In this document: piece after piece, positions 43,481-53,058 of the stretch
How positions within the stretch are numbered: position 1 is the first letter of the stretch
Layout of the letters: every line of letters starts with the position of its first letter
Assembly: GCA_002239025.1 (NCBI GenBank)
Contig: MPNM01000005.1
Coordinates: 95,744 to 159,743, forward strand
Direction: 5' to 3'
Source of the DNA: Chloroflexi bacterium bin125
Lineage (GTDB): Bacteria; Chloroflexota; Dehalococcoidia; Bin125
DNA length: 64,000 nucleotides
Program-made: the position numbers and the translations under genes
The notes under the pieces: model-generated
What the model saw: only the letters and a program-made list of their open reading frames with translations
Databases searched by the model: none
What the model was told of the DNA's origin: nothing

Positions 43481-44155
43481 ATGGTTTCCACCCCTGAGAA
43501 GCCGATAGCGCCGGCGCAATCAAGTGCGCCCGCATCATGTTCTCCTGAGATAGAGGCTAGCGCTGCTGGTGCCTGGGTATCTCTGCGACTGCCAGATTCG
43601 TGGCGCGTGACCGAGGATGCGTTCCTGGAACTGCGCCGTCTCAACGAAACCCTACGATTTGAGGCCACCGGCGATGGGATGCTGATCATCATGGTGGGAG
43701 AGGGTTGGGAAACCAGCAAACTGGGGATGAGGCTCGGCGCACAGGTTGTTGCTTGGAGCGACGAATTGGCTGGAGGGGGTGTCGGTGGACCAACCGGAAC
43801 CGTTCGGATTAGTGACTCCATACTCACCATCCCCGACGTGTCTTGGGTCAGCGATGATCGTGCCGCGCAGCGGCCCGAAGATTATGTCGGAACCTCGCTT
43901 CCAGTCTGCCCTGAATTTGTGATTGAGATTCTCTCGGATTCAGATTCACTCTCCTACCAGCAGGAGAAGATGAATCGATGGATTGAGTATGGCGCCTTGC
44001 TCGGCTGGCTGGTGGATCCTCAGGACGAGAGCATCTGGATCTACCGGCCCAATTCTGATCCTGAGAAGGTTGACAAACCTGAGGAGCTTGGCGGGGAAAG
44101 CGTGTGTGAGGGCTTGGTCGTGAATTTTGCTCGGGTCTGGGAGTCCAGCAAGTAG
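43481..44155 (+). CDS. Uma2-family (DUF820) putative nuclease 2
   Basis: This copy (224 residues) begins MVSTPEKPIAPAQSS and has the Uma2 motifs IPDVSWVSDDR, CPEFVIEILSDSDSLSYQQE and WIEYGALLGWLVDPQDES. Its N-terminus matches that of the third copy (MVSTPAKP), so the two are recent relatives. The gene lies 21 bp after the tautomerase pair and may share its transcript. Its predicted nuclease fold has unknown targets. Confidence 0.85.
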   Translation: MVSTPEKPIAPAQSSAPASCSPEIEASAAGAWVSLRLPDSWRVTEDAFLELRRLNETLRFEATGDGMLIIMVGEGWETSKLGMRLGAQVVAWSDELAGGGVGGPTGTVRISDSILTIPDVSWVSDDRAAQRPEDYVGTSLPVCPEFVIEILSDSDSLSYQQEKMNRWIEYGALLGWLVDPQDESIWIYRPNSDPEKVDKPEELGGESVCEGLVVNFARVWESSK

Positions 44156-44270
44156 TTCACCAACCTGCAGGCTTTTGGACCGTGAACACAGTGACTGCAC
44201 TGGTGGGCTGTGCACGCTTTACCCGGCCAACGGGGTAGGCTGAGCGTCAACTGAGCTTTGGGGGGATCTT

Positions 44271-45512
44271 ATGGACGAGCGCATCGTTGTGACGGGGATG
44301 GGGGCGGTGACGGCGGTTGGCGGGACAGCGGCGGAGACGTGGAAATCCCTGATCGCGGGGCAATCGGGCGTGAAGACGATTTCGATCTTTGATCCGGGCC
44401 GTCTGTCGGTGCGGATCGCGGCTGAGGTGTCGGACTGGAAACCCGACGACTACATGCCGCGCAAGGACGCTCGGCGGATGGACCGGTACTCACAGTTTGC
44501 GATTGTGGCCTCTCAGGAAGCGGCTGCAAATGCTGGATATGACAGCGGCTTCGACGGCTCAGACCGGGTCGGTGTGATGATTGGCACCGGCATTGGCGGG
44601 ATCGCGACGACCCAGGAACAATTCCGCATTCTCGACTCACGTGGTCCCGACCGAGTTTCGCCGTTCGCGGTGCCGATGATGCTGCCCAATATGGGATCGG
44701 GACAGGTCTCAATCGCGCTGCAGGCTCGCGGACCAAACCTGGCCCCGATGTCGGCCTGCTCCTCGGCGGCCGATGCCCTGGGACTTGCGGCTGAGACAAT
44801 TCGTCGCAACGAGGCGGACGTCATGGTTGTCGGCGGCGCAGAAGCGCCGCTCTGTGAGATGGCCGTGGCCGGCTTCGCCTCGGCCAGGGCGCTGTCGGGT
44901 CGCAATGACGACCCCGAATCGGCATCGCGACCGTTCGACGCTGAGCGTGATGGATTCGTGATGGGTGAAGGTGCAGCGGTGATGGTCCTGGAGCGAGCGG
45001 AGCACGCAGTAGGCCGAGGTGCGGATATTCTGGCCGAATTGTGCGGTTACGCCTCGGTTGGCGACGCGTATCACATCACCCAGCCGGCTGAAGGCGGCGA
45101 CGGTGGCGTTCGAGCGATGTCGCTGGCGCTGGAGCGTTCGGACATCCTGGCTTCCGAGGTTGACTACGTGAATGCTCACGGAACTTCGACGCCGCTCAAT
45201 GACAAGTTTGAGACGATGGCGATCAAGAGCGTCTTTGGTGAGGCCGCGTACGGACTCTCGGTGTCGTCGACCAAGTCGATGACCGGACACTTGCTCGGGG
45301 CTGCCGGCGCCGTCGAAGCGCTGGCGACGGTCGAGGCGATTCGCAGCGGCGTGATTCCTCCGACGATCAATCTGCAGAATCCCGATCCGGACTGCGACCT
45401 TGACTACACGCCGAACGTCTGCCGCGAGCGCGATGTGCGCGTGGCCATTTCCAACTCGATGGGCTTCGGCGGTCACAACGCCTGTCTCGTCTTCAGACGC
45501 TGGGAAGGCTGA
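44271..45512 (+). CDS. fabF: 3-Oxoacyl-[acyl-carrier-protein] synthase II
   Basis: The 413-residue condensing enzyme extends acyl chains on ACP in fatty-acid synthesis. The active-site cysteine is in MSACSSAADALG, and the two histidines are in VNAHGTSTPLND and STKSMTGHLLGAAG, with the final SNSMGFGGHNACL loop. GGGGGG lies five bases before the ATG. It is 31 bp from recJ, likely cotranscribed. All motifs match the beta-ketoacyl-ACP synthase II class. Confidence 0.95.
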   Translation: MDERIVVTGMGAVTAVGGTAAETWKSLIAGQSGVKTISIFDPGRLSVRIAAEVSDWKPDDYMPRKDARRMDRYSQFAIVASQEAAANAGYDSGFDGSDRVGVMIGTGIGGIATTQEQFRILDSRGPDRVSPFAVPMMLPNMGSGQVSIALQARGPNLAPMSACSSAADALGLAAETIRRNEADVMVVGGAEAPLCEMAVAGFASARALSGRNDDPESASRPFDAERDGFVMGEGAAVMVLERAEHAVGRGADILAELCGYASVGDAYHITQPAEGGDGGVRAMSLALERSDILASEVDYVNAHGTSTPLNDKFETMAIKSVFGEAAYGLSVSSTKSMTGHLLGAAGAVEALATVEAIRSGVIPPTINLQNPDPDCDLDYTPNVCRERDVRVAISNSMGFGGHNACLVFRRWEG

Positions 45513-45543
45513 GCGGACCGGGACGGCACTCGGGTAGCGCGAC

Positions 45544-47253
45544 GTGGTGCGGGAACGATCGGACGGCTGGTTGGGCCGGACCTGGCGCATTGCCGAAGCA
45601 CACGACGCCCCTCCGATTGAAGGACTTGACGCCCCGTCGTTCGTCGGTCGATTGCTGAGACAACGCGGCGTTGACACCGTTCCCGCAGCGCAGGAATTTC
45701 TCAATCCTGAGTGGTATCAGCCTGCCGATGCGTCGGTCCTTGGTGATTGGACGGCGGCGATTGAGCGGATCGCGCGGGCGGCCCAACGCGGCGAGCCGGT
45801 CGCGATCTATGGCGACTATGATGTTGATGGGATCACCGGGACAGCGATCCTGACCGAGGCGCTTCGGGAGGTTGGAATCGACGCGCGTCCGTTTATTCCT
45901 CATCGCGAGCGGGAAGGCTATGGGTTGCAGGATGCGGCCATCGCGCAGCTTGCTGGTGACGGCGCTCGCGTACTGATCACGGCAGATTGCGGGATCACGG
46001 CTCTCAACGAGATCGCGGCGGCGCAGGAGCAGCATGGGCTGGACGTGATCGTGCTCGATCACCACGAACCGGCTGAGGCGTTGCCTCAGGGCGCGTCAAT
46101 TGTCACGCCGAAACTCGCTCCCAAAGGCCACCCGCTGTCGGAGCTGTCGACCGGCGGATTGGCGTATCGGTTCGCGCACGGCCTTTCAGCTCATCTGGGT
46201 CTCGACAAGGAGCAATCTGATTGGCTCGATCTTGCGGCCATGTCGACGGTCGCTGATGTCGTGCCCTTACGAGGCGAGAATCGCTGGATTGTCCATCAAG
46301 GATTGCGAGCGCTCGACGGCACGGAGCGGCCCGGCTTGCGCGCGCTGCTCAGGTCTCAACGCCGGAACGGGCCGGTCGATACCGAGACCATCGGCTTTCA
46401 GCTCGCACCGAAGATAAACGCCGCCGGCCGACTTGATGACGCGTCGCTGGCCCTGAGCATGCTGACTGAGCGCAATAGCGAGCGAGCCCGCGATCTGGCC
46501 GCCCAGCTCGACCGACTCAATGACGAGCGTCGGCGGCTGACCACTGAAGCCATGGACGTGGCGCAACGCCAGATTACGGGTCAGCTCGATGCGTCTGGTC
46601 AGGCGCCGCTGGTGCTGTTCGTCGGTGGGGAAGAGATTCACCACGGGATCGTGGGGATTGTTGCTGGGCGCCTTGCCGATCAATGGTCGCGGCCGGCATT
46701 CGTCTGGTCGGTCGTTGATGGTGAAGCGCGCGCGTCGGGACGCAGCGCGGCTGGGTTTGACCTGGTCCGCATTCTGGACTCGTCGCGAGAGTTGTTGACT
46801 CGCGGGGGAGGTCACGCGATGGCTGCAGGCTTCTCGGCCGAGCCTCGGCAGTTGGGCGCGTTGATGGCGCAGTTCAACGAGGCAGCGCAGGATCAGTTGA
46901 ACGCGGGCGAGGCGGGCGCATGGGCTGCGCTCGAAGGTCGGATTGAGATCGATGCGCAGGTGCCGCTCGAGGCTGTGAACCGGCAAACGGTGAGTTGGAT
47001 CGAGCGTCTCGCACCGTTCGGCGAAGGTAACCCTGCACCGAGATTCCTGAGTACCGAAGTCGGTGTGCGACAGGCCAAGACGGTCGGCGCCGATGGCGCC
47101 CATCTGAGGTTGGACCTCGATGGTTGGTCATCAATCGGATGGAGGCTGGGCAGCGCAGCAGCCGAGGTTGGCTCGCAAGTGGACATCGTTTGGCGTCTGA
47201 GGCGGGGTCTGAGGGGTCGGCCGGAGTTGGAGATTATCGATCTGGCGGTGTAA
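45544..47253 (+). CDS. recJ: Single-stranded-DNA-specific exonuclease RecJ
   Basis: The GTG at 45544 gives 569 residues. The DHH phosphoesterase motifs are all present: IYGDYDVDGITGTA, VLITADCGITA, VLDHHEPAEALP and the DHHA1 motif GGGHAMAAGFS, with a C-terminal OB-like domain. It degrades single-stranded DNA 5' to 3' in repair and recombination. It follows fabF closely. A repeat-rich gap of 325 bp separates it from the next gene. Confidence 0.95.
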   Translation: MVRERSDGWLGRTWRIAEAHDAPPIEGLDAPSFVGRLLRQRGVDTVPAAQEFLNPEWYQPADASVLGDWTAAIERIARAAQRGEPVAIYGDYDVDGITGTAILTEALREVGIDARPFIPHREREGYGLQDAAIAQLAGDGARVLITADCGITALNEIAAAQEQHGLDVIVLDHHEPAEALPQGASIVTPKLAPKGHPLSELSTGGLAYRFAHGLSAHLGLDKEQSDWLDLAAMSTVADVVPLRGENRWIVHQGLRALDGTERPGLRALLRSQRRNGPVDTETIGFQLAPKINAAGRLDDASLALSMLTERNSERARDLAAQLDRLNDERRRLTTEAMDVAQRQITGQLDASGQAPLVLFVGGEEIHHGIVGIVAGRLADQWSRPAFVWSVVDGEARASGRSAAGFDLVRILDSSRELLTRGGGHAMAAGFSAEPRQLGALMAQFNEAAQDQLNAGEAGAWAALEGRIEIDAQVPLEAVNRQTVSWIERLAPFGEGNPAPRFLSTEVGVRQAKTVGADGAHLRLDLDGWSSIGWRLGSAAAEVGSQVDIVWRLRRGLRGRPELEIIDLAV

Positions 47254-47320
47254 GCGGCGCATGGATCTCCCTGCAGAACATTGACACACATTGGGCGTCC
47301 GGTTCCCTCTCCCCGAGGAA

Positions 47321-47488
47321 AACGATGCATGTTTCCCTTTCTCCCCCCTTGCGGGGGAGATGCCGAAGGCAGAGGGGGGTCCCTGTTTGGCAGCCCTATC
47401 AGGTCGTCACCAGCCGCCCCCTGTCACTCCGTGACATCTGCCCCCTTGCGGGGGGAGATGAAGAGTGGAGGCTATGCAGCAGTCTCCA
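47321..47488. repeat. Palindromic repeat family A, copy 4
   Basis: The left end is CGATGCATGTTTCCCTTTCT; the middle has GCGGGGGAGATGCCGAAGGC, TCAGGTCGTC and CTGTCACTCCGTGACATCTG; the right end is CTATGCAGCAGTCTCC, a degenerate terminal repeat. It fills most of the gap between recJ and the EF-G-like gene (47254-47578), where no gene is seen. Confidence 0.85.
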
Positions 47489-47578
47489 AATGAGAGAGGG
47501 CAGTGATCCGGGCGTTCGCCGAACTGTACATCCGTTAACCTGATTACTATCTGGCGGCTTGGACCTGAGGAGTTTGTT

Positions 47579-49540
47579 ATGGCTGTTCGTAATGTTGGTG
47601 TGGTTGGGCATCAGGGCGCTGGCAAGACGACGCTGGTGGAGTCTCTGGCCTTTGCGATTGGGATGACGACGCGGCTGGGGCGAGTAGAGGAAGGCAACAC
47701 GATTTCGGATCACGACGCCGAGGAACAACAGCGCGGGATGTCCATCTCAACCTCGTTGGTGTCGATGGAGCACAACGGCGTCAGGATCAACCTGCTTGAT
47801 ACTCCCGGATACGCGGACTTCATCGGTGAGGTTGTCGCCTCGGTGGCAGTGATTGACGCGGTGATTGTGGTTGTTGACGCGTCCTCGGGCGTGCAAGTGG
47901 GGACGGAGACCGTCTGGCGGATGGCGGGCAAGCGCGGCATCCCGCGTGCAGTCGTGATTTCACGTCTTGACCGCGATAACTCGTCGTTTGAGGAAGCGCT
48001 CGACTCCGTCCAATCGATTCTTGGCTCCGAGTGTCAGCCGCTCTATCTGCCGAACGGTTCCGAGTCGAGCTTCACCGAGCTGATCGATGTGCTGGGCGAC
48101 GAGGATGCTGATGGGCGCGAAGGGCTGGTCGAGCAGATCGTCGAGGCCGATGAAGACCTGATGATGCTGTACCTGGAGGACGAAGCGATTGAGGCAGATG
48201 ACCTGCGCGCGGCGCTTAAGAGCGCTGTGCTCGCAGGATCGCTTGCACCCGTCTTGCCGATGGCGGCAGTGTCGGGTGTTGGTTCGGCGGAATTGCTGCG
48301 TCTGATCGAGGAAGTGATGCCCGAGCCGTCGGAGGCGCCGGCGGTCGCCGAGGGCATCGATGTCAATGGCGCCACTAGCGCATTCGTATTCAAGACCACA
48401 GCCGACGAGTTTGTTGGTCGGCTGTCCTACCTGCGCGTCGTGTCGGGCACGATCAACAGCGATGCCCATCTTGACAACGCACAAACCGGAGAAGACGAGC
48501 GCCTGGCCAATATCTCACGAGCAGCCGGCAAGACGCTGACATCTGTGAGCGAGCTGGCCGCGGGCGACATCGGCGTCGTGACGAAGCTGCAACACACCAG
48601 CACATTCAGCACGCTGCGCGAAAAGGGATCGGACCTGTTGATCCCCGGTCCGGTGATGCCCGCGCCGATTTTCGCAGCGGCCGTCGAACCAAAGACCAAA
48701 GCCGATGTCGACAAGCTAGGTCCGTCGCTGGCGCGTCTGGTCGAGGGCGACCCCACGCTGCAGATCGAGCGCGACCGCGACTCAGGCGAAACCATCCTGA
48801 GCGGCCTGAGCGAATCGCACGTGCAGCTCTCGGCGGGCCGATTGCTGAGCAAGTTCCATGTCGAGGTTGAGATCAAAGACCGCAAGGTGCCGTACCGCGA
48901 GACCGTCACCGGCGTTGGCCAGGCTGAATATCTGCACAAGAAGCAGACCGGTGGCAGCGGTCAGTATGCGCGAGTGGCGCTCCGAGTCGAGCCGCAGCCG
49001 CGAGGCGCGGGCTTCGAGTTCTCCGACGAAATCGTCGGCGGCGCGGTGCCGCGAAACTACATCCCGGCAGTCGAGAAGGGCGTCGTTGAGTCGCTGCCAC
49101 GTGGGATTTTCCCGTTGACCGACCTGCGTGTCGTGCTGTTCGACGGCAAGCACCACGACGTGGACTCATCGGAAATGGCATTCAAGCTGGCCGCAACACA
49201 GGCGTTGAAGGAAGGCGTGTCATCGGCGCGACCGATCCTGTTGGAACCGATCCACTCGCTGCGGATCACCTCGCCGGAGACATCCACGGGTGACATCATC
49301 AGTGACCTCAACTCGCGCCGCGCGCGAGTCCTGGGGATGGAACCTGCGGACGAGCCGCCGGGATCGTCAGTCGTGATCGCCGAAGGTCCAATGGCGGAGT
49401 TTCTGCACTACGCAACCGACCTGCGGTCGATGACTGGCGGCCGAGGCACATTCTCGTGGCAGTTCGAGCGCTACGATCCGGTACCCGAGCATGTCGCGCA
49501 AAAGGTCCGCCAGGACGCCGCTGCAGCCGCCGCCGGCTAG
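47579..49540 (+). CDS. Elongation factor G-like translational GTPase
   Basis: The ATG follows GAGGAG. The 653-residue protein has G1 GHQGAGKTT (residues 10-18), the DTPG motif at 74-77 and EF-G-type domains II-V with the conserved GIFPLTDLRVVLFDGKHHDVDS stretch in the C-terminal half. The usual NKxD guanine-specificity motif is replaced by SRLD (128-131). It is shorter than canonical EF-G (about 700) and resembles the FusA2/EF-G-like paralogues of actinobacteria and Chloroflexota. It may not be the main translocase; a canonical fusA is expected elsewhere. Confidence 0.85.
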   Translation: MAVRNVGVVGHQGAGKTTLVESLAFAIGMTTRLGRVEEGNTISDHDAEEQQRGMSISTSLVSMEHNGVRINLLDTPGYADFIGEVVASVAVIDAVIVVVDASSGVQVGTETVWRMAGKRGIPRAVVISRLDRDNSSFEEALDSVQSILGSECQPLYLPNGSESSFTELIDVLGDEDADGREGLVEQIVEADEDLMMLYLEDEAIEADDLRAALKSAVLAGSLAPVLPMAAVSGVGSAELLRLIEEVMPEPSEAPAVAEGIDVNGATSAFVFKTTADEFVGRLSYLRVVSGTINSDAHLDNAQTGEDERLANISRAAGKTLTSVSELAAGDIGVVTKLQHTSTFSTLREKGSDLLIPGPVMPAPIFAAAVEPKTKADVDKLGPSLARLVEGDPTLQIERDRDSGETILSGLSESHVQLSAGRLLSKFHVEVEIKDRKVPYRETVTGVGQAEYLHKKQTGGSGQYARVALRVEPQPRGAGFEFSDEIVGGAVPRNYIPAVEKGVVESLPRGIFPLTDLRVVLFDGKHHDVDSSEMAFKLAATQALKEGVSSARPILLEPIHSLRITSPETSTGDIISDLNSRRARVLGMEPADEPPGSSVVIAEGPMAEFLHYATDLRSMTGGRGTFSWQFERYDPVPEHVAQKVRQDAAAAAAG

Positions 49541-49569
49541 GGATCGACAGCGGAAAGTCAGACATCGCC

Positions 49570-50259
49570 ATGGTCTCGACTCCGGCCAAGCCTGTAGATG
49601 AGCTATCAAGTCTGTTGGACGATGTCAGTAGTTCTTCAAACGAACTACCTGTGACGCTGCGCTTCCCGGACGAAGCGCCGCTGACGGACGAGTTGTTAGA
49701 GCAGATCAGCCAACTGAACAAGCCCTTGCAATTCGAGCGCACAGCAGACGGAGACCTGGTGATCATAGCGGCATCGTCAATCGACTCCGACGAGATCTGC
49801 GCGGAGCTTGCGGGACAGCTCCGGAACTGGGTTCGCAGCGGAGCTGGCGGAGTAATCACTGGGTCGAGCGGCGGATACGTACGCGGCGACGGACATGTAT
49901 CCGCTCCGGACGCCGCCTGGACTAGTCCGCGACGACGGGCTTCGATGACCGAAGACCAGCGTCGCCAGACTTACCAACCGATCTGCCCTGACTTTGTCAT
50001 CGAGGTCCGTTCAGGATCCGACACCGTGGCCAGCCAACAACAAAAGATGGCCGCCTGGATTGCAGGCGGCACCGAGTTGGGGTGGCTTGTCGTTCCTGAA
50101 CAGGAGACTGTCTACGCCTTCCGGCCCGGAGAACCCGTTGAGGTTGTTGAACGTCCTGACACTCTGTCGGCTGAGCCAGTCTGCGCTGGATTGACGTTCA
50201 CGTTCGAATACGTCTGGGACCTGGAGCCAGCGCGGGACATGGACAAGGCTTCTGAGTAA
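49570..50259 (+). CDS. Uma2-family (DUF820) putative nuclease 3
   Basis: The ATG at 49570 gives 229 residues starting MVSTPAKPVDELSSLLDD. The Uma2 motifs are APDAAWTSPRR, CPDFVIEVRSGSDTVASQQ and WIAGGTELGWLVVPEQE. It shares its N-terminal start with copy 2 (43481). The acidic cluster and the conserved Glu in VIEVRS suggest an intact nuclease-like core. It lies 30 bp after the EF-G-like gene, and the product ends in a basic/acidic mix with no extra domain. Confidence 0.82.
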   Translation: MVSTPAKPVDELSSLLDDVSSSSNELPVTLRFPDEAPLTDELLEQISQLNKPLQFERTADGDLVIIAASSIDSDEICAELAGQLRNWVRSGAGGVITGSSGGYVRGDGHVSAPDAAWTSPRRRASMTEDQRRQTYQPICPDFVIEVRSGSDTVASQQQKMAAWIAGGTELGWLVVPEQETVYAFRPGEPVEVVERPDTLSAEPVCAGLTFTFEYVWDLEPARDMDKASE

Positions 50260-50284
50260 GCCGACCATGTCCCGCGCTTCGCAC

Positions 50285-51145
50285 CTACTCTTCTTGAGCC
50301 GGAAGTGGTCGCAACTCGAAGACCATCCGGATTCGCGATGTGATCGACTCTGAGCCTCCGAAGATCGGCGTGGGTTCGTAGCTGGAGTCGAAGGCCGCCT
50401 CGGGCGCTTCCTCGGTCACCCTTGACGCGCTGAAGCTTCCGGTCGGGCTCATTTCGACGATTCGCACGATCTCGTATCCCATGTGTTCGGCGATCGAGTC
50501 AGCGGTTGAGCGAGCGTCGTCGATGGCATCGAGCAGCGCCAGACGCTCGATTTCAGCCCGTCGTGACGTGGTGAAGTCGAGGCCATCAAAGCGCACGTTG
50601 TCGCCGCCGGCCTTGATCACGAGGTCAACCAGTCCACCGGCAAATCCGGTGCCCCGGATCGCGATGCTCAGTCCGTTCTCATAGAGGAAGCCCTGGGAGA
50701 CGCGGCCCTGCTCGGTCCAGTCGAATTCCTCGTGGATACGGATCCGGGTCGTTTGCAGTCCGCTCGGCGAGATACAGGTCGGGTCGGCAGTGTGATCCGC
50801 AACTTCGGGCTCATCTTCCGTGCAGTTCTCTTCGACCGCGTCGGCGATGGCCTTGGCGGCGGTGTTTCCGGCGGAGACCGCCTCCAGCACAGTCGGCTTG
50901 AGCACGCTGACGGTGAATCGACCGATTGTGCCGTCGTAGCTGACGCTGCGTGAGGCTGCGCCTTCGACGGTCAGCATCGTCAGATCTTCCTCGCCGGAAT
51001 TCACGCTGATTTCCACCGCCGGCGACTCAGCCTGCGCCGAGTTGGTCAGCGAGAGCGCAAGCACTGCCCCCAGCGCGAGCAGCGCTGCAGCCAGTCCGAC
51101 CGCCAGGTACCGGCGAGCGGTCCGAGCGCGTGTTCCATCGTTCAT
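50285..51145 (-). CDS. SIMPL-domain (DUF541) exported protein
   Basis: The Met at 51145 follows AAAGGAG and starts a signal peptide (residues 1-34, hydrophobic YLAVGLAAALLALGAVLALSL). The 286-residue protein has the DUF541/SIMPL pattern: LTVEGAASRSVSYDGTIGRF, AIADAVEENCTED and a central KAGGDNVRFDGLDFTTSRRA. In other bacteria these proteins sit in the periplasm or outer membrane and bind partners; the role is not established. It is convergent with the Uma2 gene. Confidence 0.83.
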   Translation of the reverse strand: MNDGTRARTARRYLAVGLAAALLALGAVLALSLTNSAQAESPAVEISVNSGEEDLTMLTVEGAASRSVSYDGTIGRFTVSVLKPTVLEAVSAGNTAAKAIADAVEENCTEDEPEVADHTADPTCISPSGLQTTRIRIHEEFDWTEQGRVSQGFLYENGLSIAIRGTGFAGGLVDLVIKAGGDNVRFDGLDFTTSRRAEIERLALLDAIDDARSTADSIAEHMGYEIVRIVEMSPTGSFSASRVTEEAPEAAFDSSYEPTPIFGGSESITSRIRMVFELRPLPAQEE

Positions 51146-51198
51146 GATCGTCACTCCTTTTGGGTGAATGGCAACAAGGCCGTTCAAGTCTGTTCAAC

Positions 51199-51942
51199 CT
51201 ATGTCAGTGAAACGTCAGGCGCTGCGCCGAGGTTCCGTTCAAAGAAGTCGAGCATTGTTGTCCAGGCGTCTTCTGCCGACTCGTGGTGATAGCCAACAGA
51301 CATCCGCGAGTGACGGACGAGGAACCCCTGGAGACCCTGGTATCGGCTCATGAACGAATGACCGGCGCCGGGATAAACGGTGATGTTGTGCTCGACTCCA
51401 AGCTGCTCCAGGTGTCCGCGCAGCCGCGCAGCCTGTCCGACGAACACCCGATCCCTCTCACCGTAGGCAGCGAAGACGGGACAACTGCCCTCGAGCTCCT
51501 CCAGTTCGCGCGGTACCGCGCCGTAGAAGTCGGCCGCCACACCAATCGGAGCTCGGGCCGCCTCGAGGACAGCGAATCCTCCACCAAGACAGAAGCCAGC
51601 TATCGCGAGTCGCGACTCGTCGATATCCTTACGGCTGGCGAGCCAGGTGCGGGCGGCCTCGATATCATCGAACGCTCGACCCCTGCCGCTGCGCAAGGCC
51701 TGCATCGTACGCCGAATACAGATCGGCTTTAGTCGAGGTCCAACCGAGTACAGGTCGGGCGCCAGAGCGACGTAGCCGTTGTCAGCGAAGCGCTGCGTGA
51801 TGCGGCGGATGTCGTCGTTGAGGCCGAAGAGCTCGTGCAACACGATCACTCCCGGTGATTGCGCGTCGGGTTCGCTCGGTAGTGCCAGCGCAGCCTTCAT
51901 GTCGCCGTCGCCGGTCGCGATCCTGACTTCCTGGATTGACAT
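51199..51942 (-). CDS. Dienelactone hydrolase family protein
   Basis: The Met at 51942 starts MSIQEVRIATGDGDMKAALA; a frame extending to 52275 has a non-conserved leader overlapping the divergent gene. The 247-residue alpha/beta hydrolase has the conserved HELFGLND, the nucleophile elbow GFCLGGGFAV with cysteine as nucleophile, an acidic residue in YGERDRVF and His in GAGHSF. It would open a dienelactone ring or a related ester. The real substrate is unknown. It is divergent from the enoyl-CoA hydratase gene. Confidence 0.9.
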   Translation of the reverse strand: MSIQEVRIATGDGDMKAALALPSEPDAQSPGVIVLHELFGLNDDIRRITQRFADNGYVALAPDLYSVGPRLKPICIRRTMQALRSGRGRAFDDIEAARTWLASRKDIDESRLAIAGFCLGGGFAVLEAARAPIGVAADFYGAVPRELEELEGSCPVFAAYGERDRVFVGQAARLRGHLEQLGVEHNITVYPGAGHSFMSRYQGLQGFLVRHSRMSVGYHHESAEDAWTTMLDFFERNLGAAPDVSLT

Positions 51943-52027
51943 CGGACATTTCCTGTCTGGCGATAGCCTGCGGGTGATGCGGTTTGCGTGAGCCAACAGT
52001 ACCGAAGCAACGAGAAGGAGTTGAGCT

Positions 52028-52813
52028 GTGACCGAATACAAGAGCCTGGGATATGAACTGTCCGACAATGTCGCGACAATCACGATCAACCGTCCAGAAG
52101 CGGCGAATTCGCTCTCGCTGGATATGTGCAAAGAATTGATGGACGCATCGATCCGGGTGGACGACGATCCCGAGGTGCGCGCTGTCGTGTTCCGTGGCTC
52201 AGGGCGATTCTTCTGCACCGGCGCCGACCTGCGAGGTTTCCCGCCGGCAGGTCCTGAGATGGCCACCTTCGTCAAGGAGATGACGACCTATCTGCACGCC
52301 GCCGTCTCCCGATTCACCCGGATGGACGCGCCGTTGATCACCGCAATCAACGGAACCTGCGCCGGCGCGGGGATGAGCCTGGCGCTGTTCAGTGACCTCG
52401 CAGTGGCTGGTGAGTCGGCGCGCTTCACGATGGCCTACTCGCGCATCGGCCTGACCCCCGACGGATCCTCGACCTACTTCCTGCCCCGGCTGGTCGGCCT
52501 GCGTCGTTCGCTCGAACTCTGCTTGACGAACCGCATGCTATCGGCCGCCGAGGCATTGGACTGGGGCATGATCAACCGCGTCGTAGCGGATGACGAGCTG
52601 CAGTCGTCGGCGCACGAGCTGGCAGCGCAACTGGCTGCCGGCCCCACCGAGTCGATCGGCGCAGCCAAGCGGCTCTACCACCAATCATGGAACGAGGGCC
52701 TGGAGTCGCAGATGGAGTGGGAGACACGGGCTATCTGCGACGCATCACGTCGCCCAGAAGCCAAGGAAGGCGTCAGTGCGTTCTTTGAGAAACGTGACCC
52801 GGTGTTCCGTTAG
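52028..52813 (+). CDS. Enoyl-CoA hydratase/isomerase family protein
   Basis: The GTG at 52028 follows AAGGAG and gives 261 residues. The crotonase fold is shown by NVATITINRPEAANSLSLDM, the oxyanion-hole segment INGTCAGAGMSLAL, and GLTPDGSSTYFLPRLVG, where the second catalytic position is an aspartate as in PaaG-type isomerases. It could be an isomerase or hydratase of acyl-CoA. The gene stands alone before a family A repeat. It may be part of acyl-CoA degradation with the genes at 17878 and 3874. Confidence 0.9.
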   Translation: MTEYKSLGYELSDNVATITINRPEAANSLSLDMCKELMDASIRVDDDPEVRAVVFRGSGRFFCTGADLRGFPPAGPEMATFVKEMTTYLHAAVSRFTRMDAPLITAINGTCAGAGMSLALFSDLAVAGESARFTMAYSRIGLTPDGSSTYFLPRLVGLRRSLELCLTNRMLSAAEALDWGMINRVVADDELQSSAHELAAQLAAGPTESIGAAKRLYHQSWNEGLESQMEWETRAICDASRRPEAKEGVSAFFEKRDPVFR

Positions 52814-52867
52814 GGCAAACAAGTCCCCCTTGTTGACCTGAACATGAGCGGTTCAGTGCGACGAGGC

Positions 52868-53034
52868 GATCCTCCCCCTCTCCCCCCCTTGCGGGGGGAG
52901 AGGGGGAGGTTGGCTTGCGACGACCTGATAGGGCCAATAGGCAGGGACCCCCCTCTGCCCCCGGGTCAAGCCCGCGGCAGGCTTTCGGCATCTCCCCCGC
53001 AAGGGGGGAGAAGGGGAGTTATGCATCAGTCTCT
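52868..53034. repeat. Palindromic repeat family A, copy 5
   Basis: It ends with the terminal repeat TATGCATCAGTCTCT (53020-53034), identical to copy 1. It contains the CCCCGGGTCAAGCCCGCGG variant of the nested insert and GCGGGGGGAGAGGGGGAGG in place of the left hairpin. The left terminal repeat is missing. Confidence 0.85.
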
Positions 53035-53058
53035 TAGGGAAGTGCTGGAGACCAATTA

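Noticed and set aside
51199..52275. Extended dienelactone hydrolase start at 52275
   Set aside because: The extra 111 residues overlap the divergent enoyl-CoA hydratase gene, are low in family character, and MSIQEVRIATG at 51942 has a ribosome binding site.
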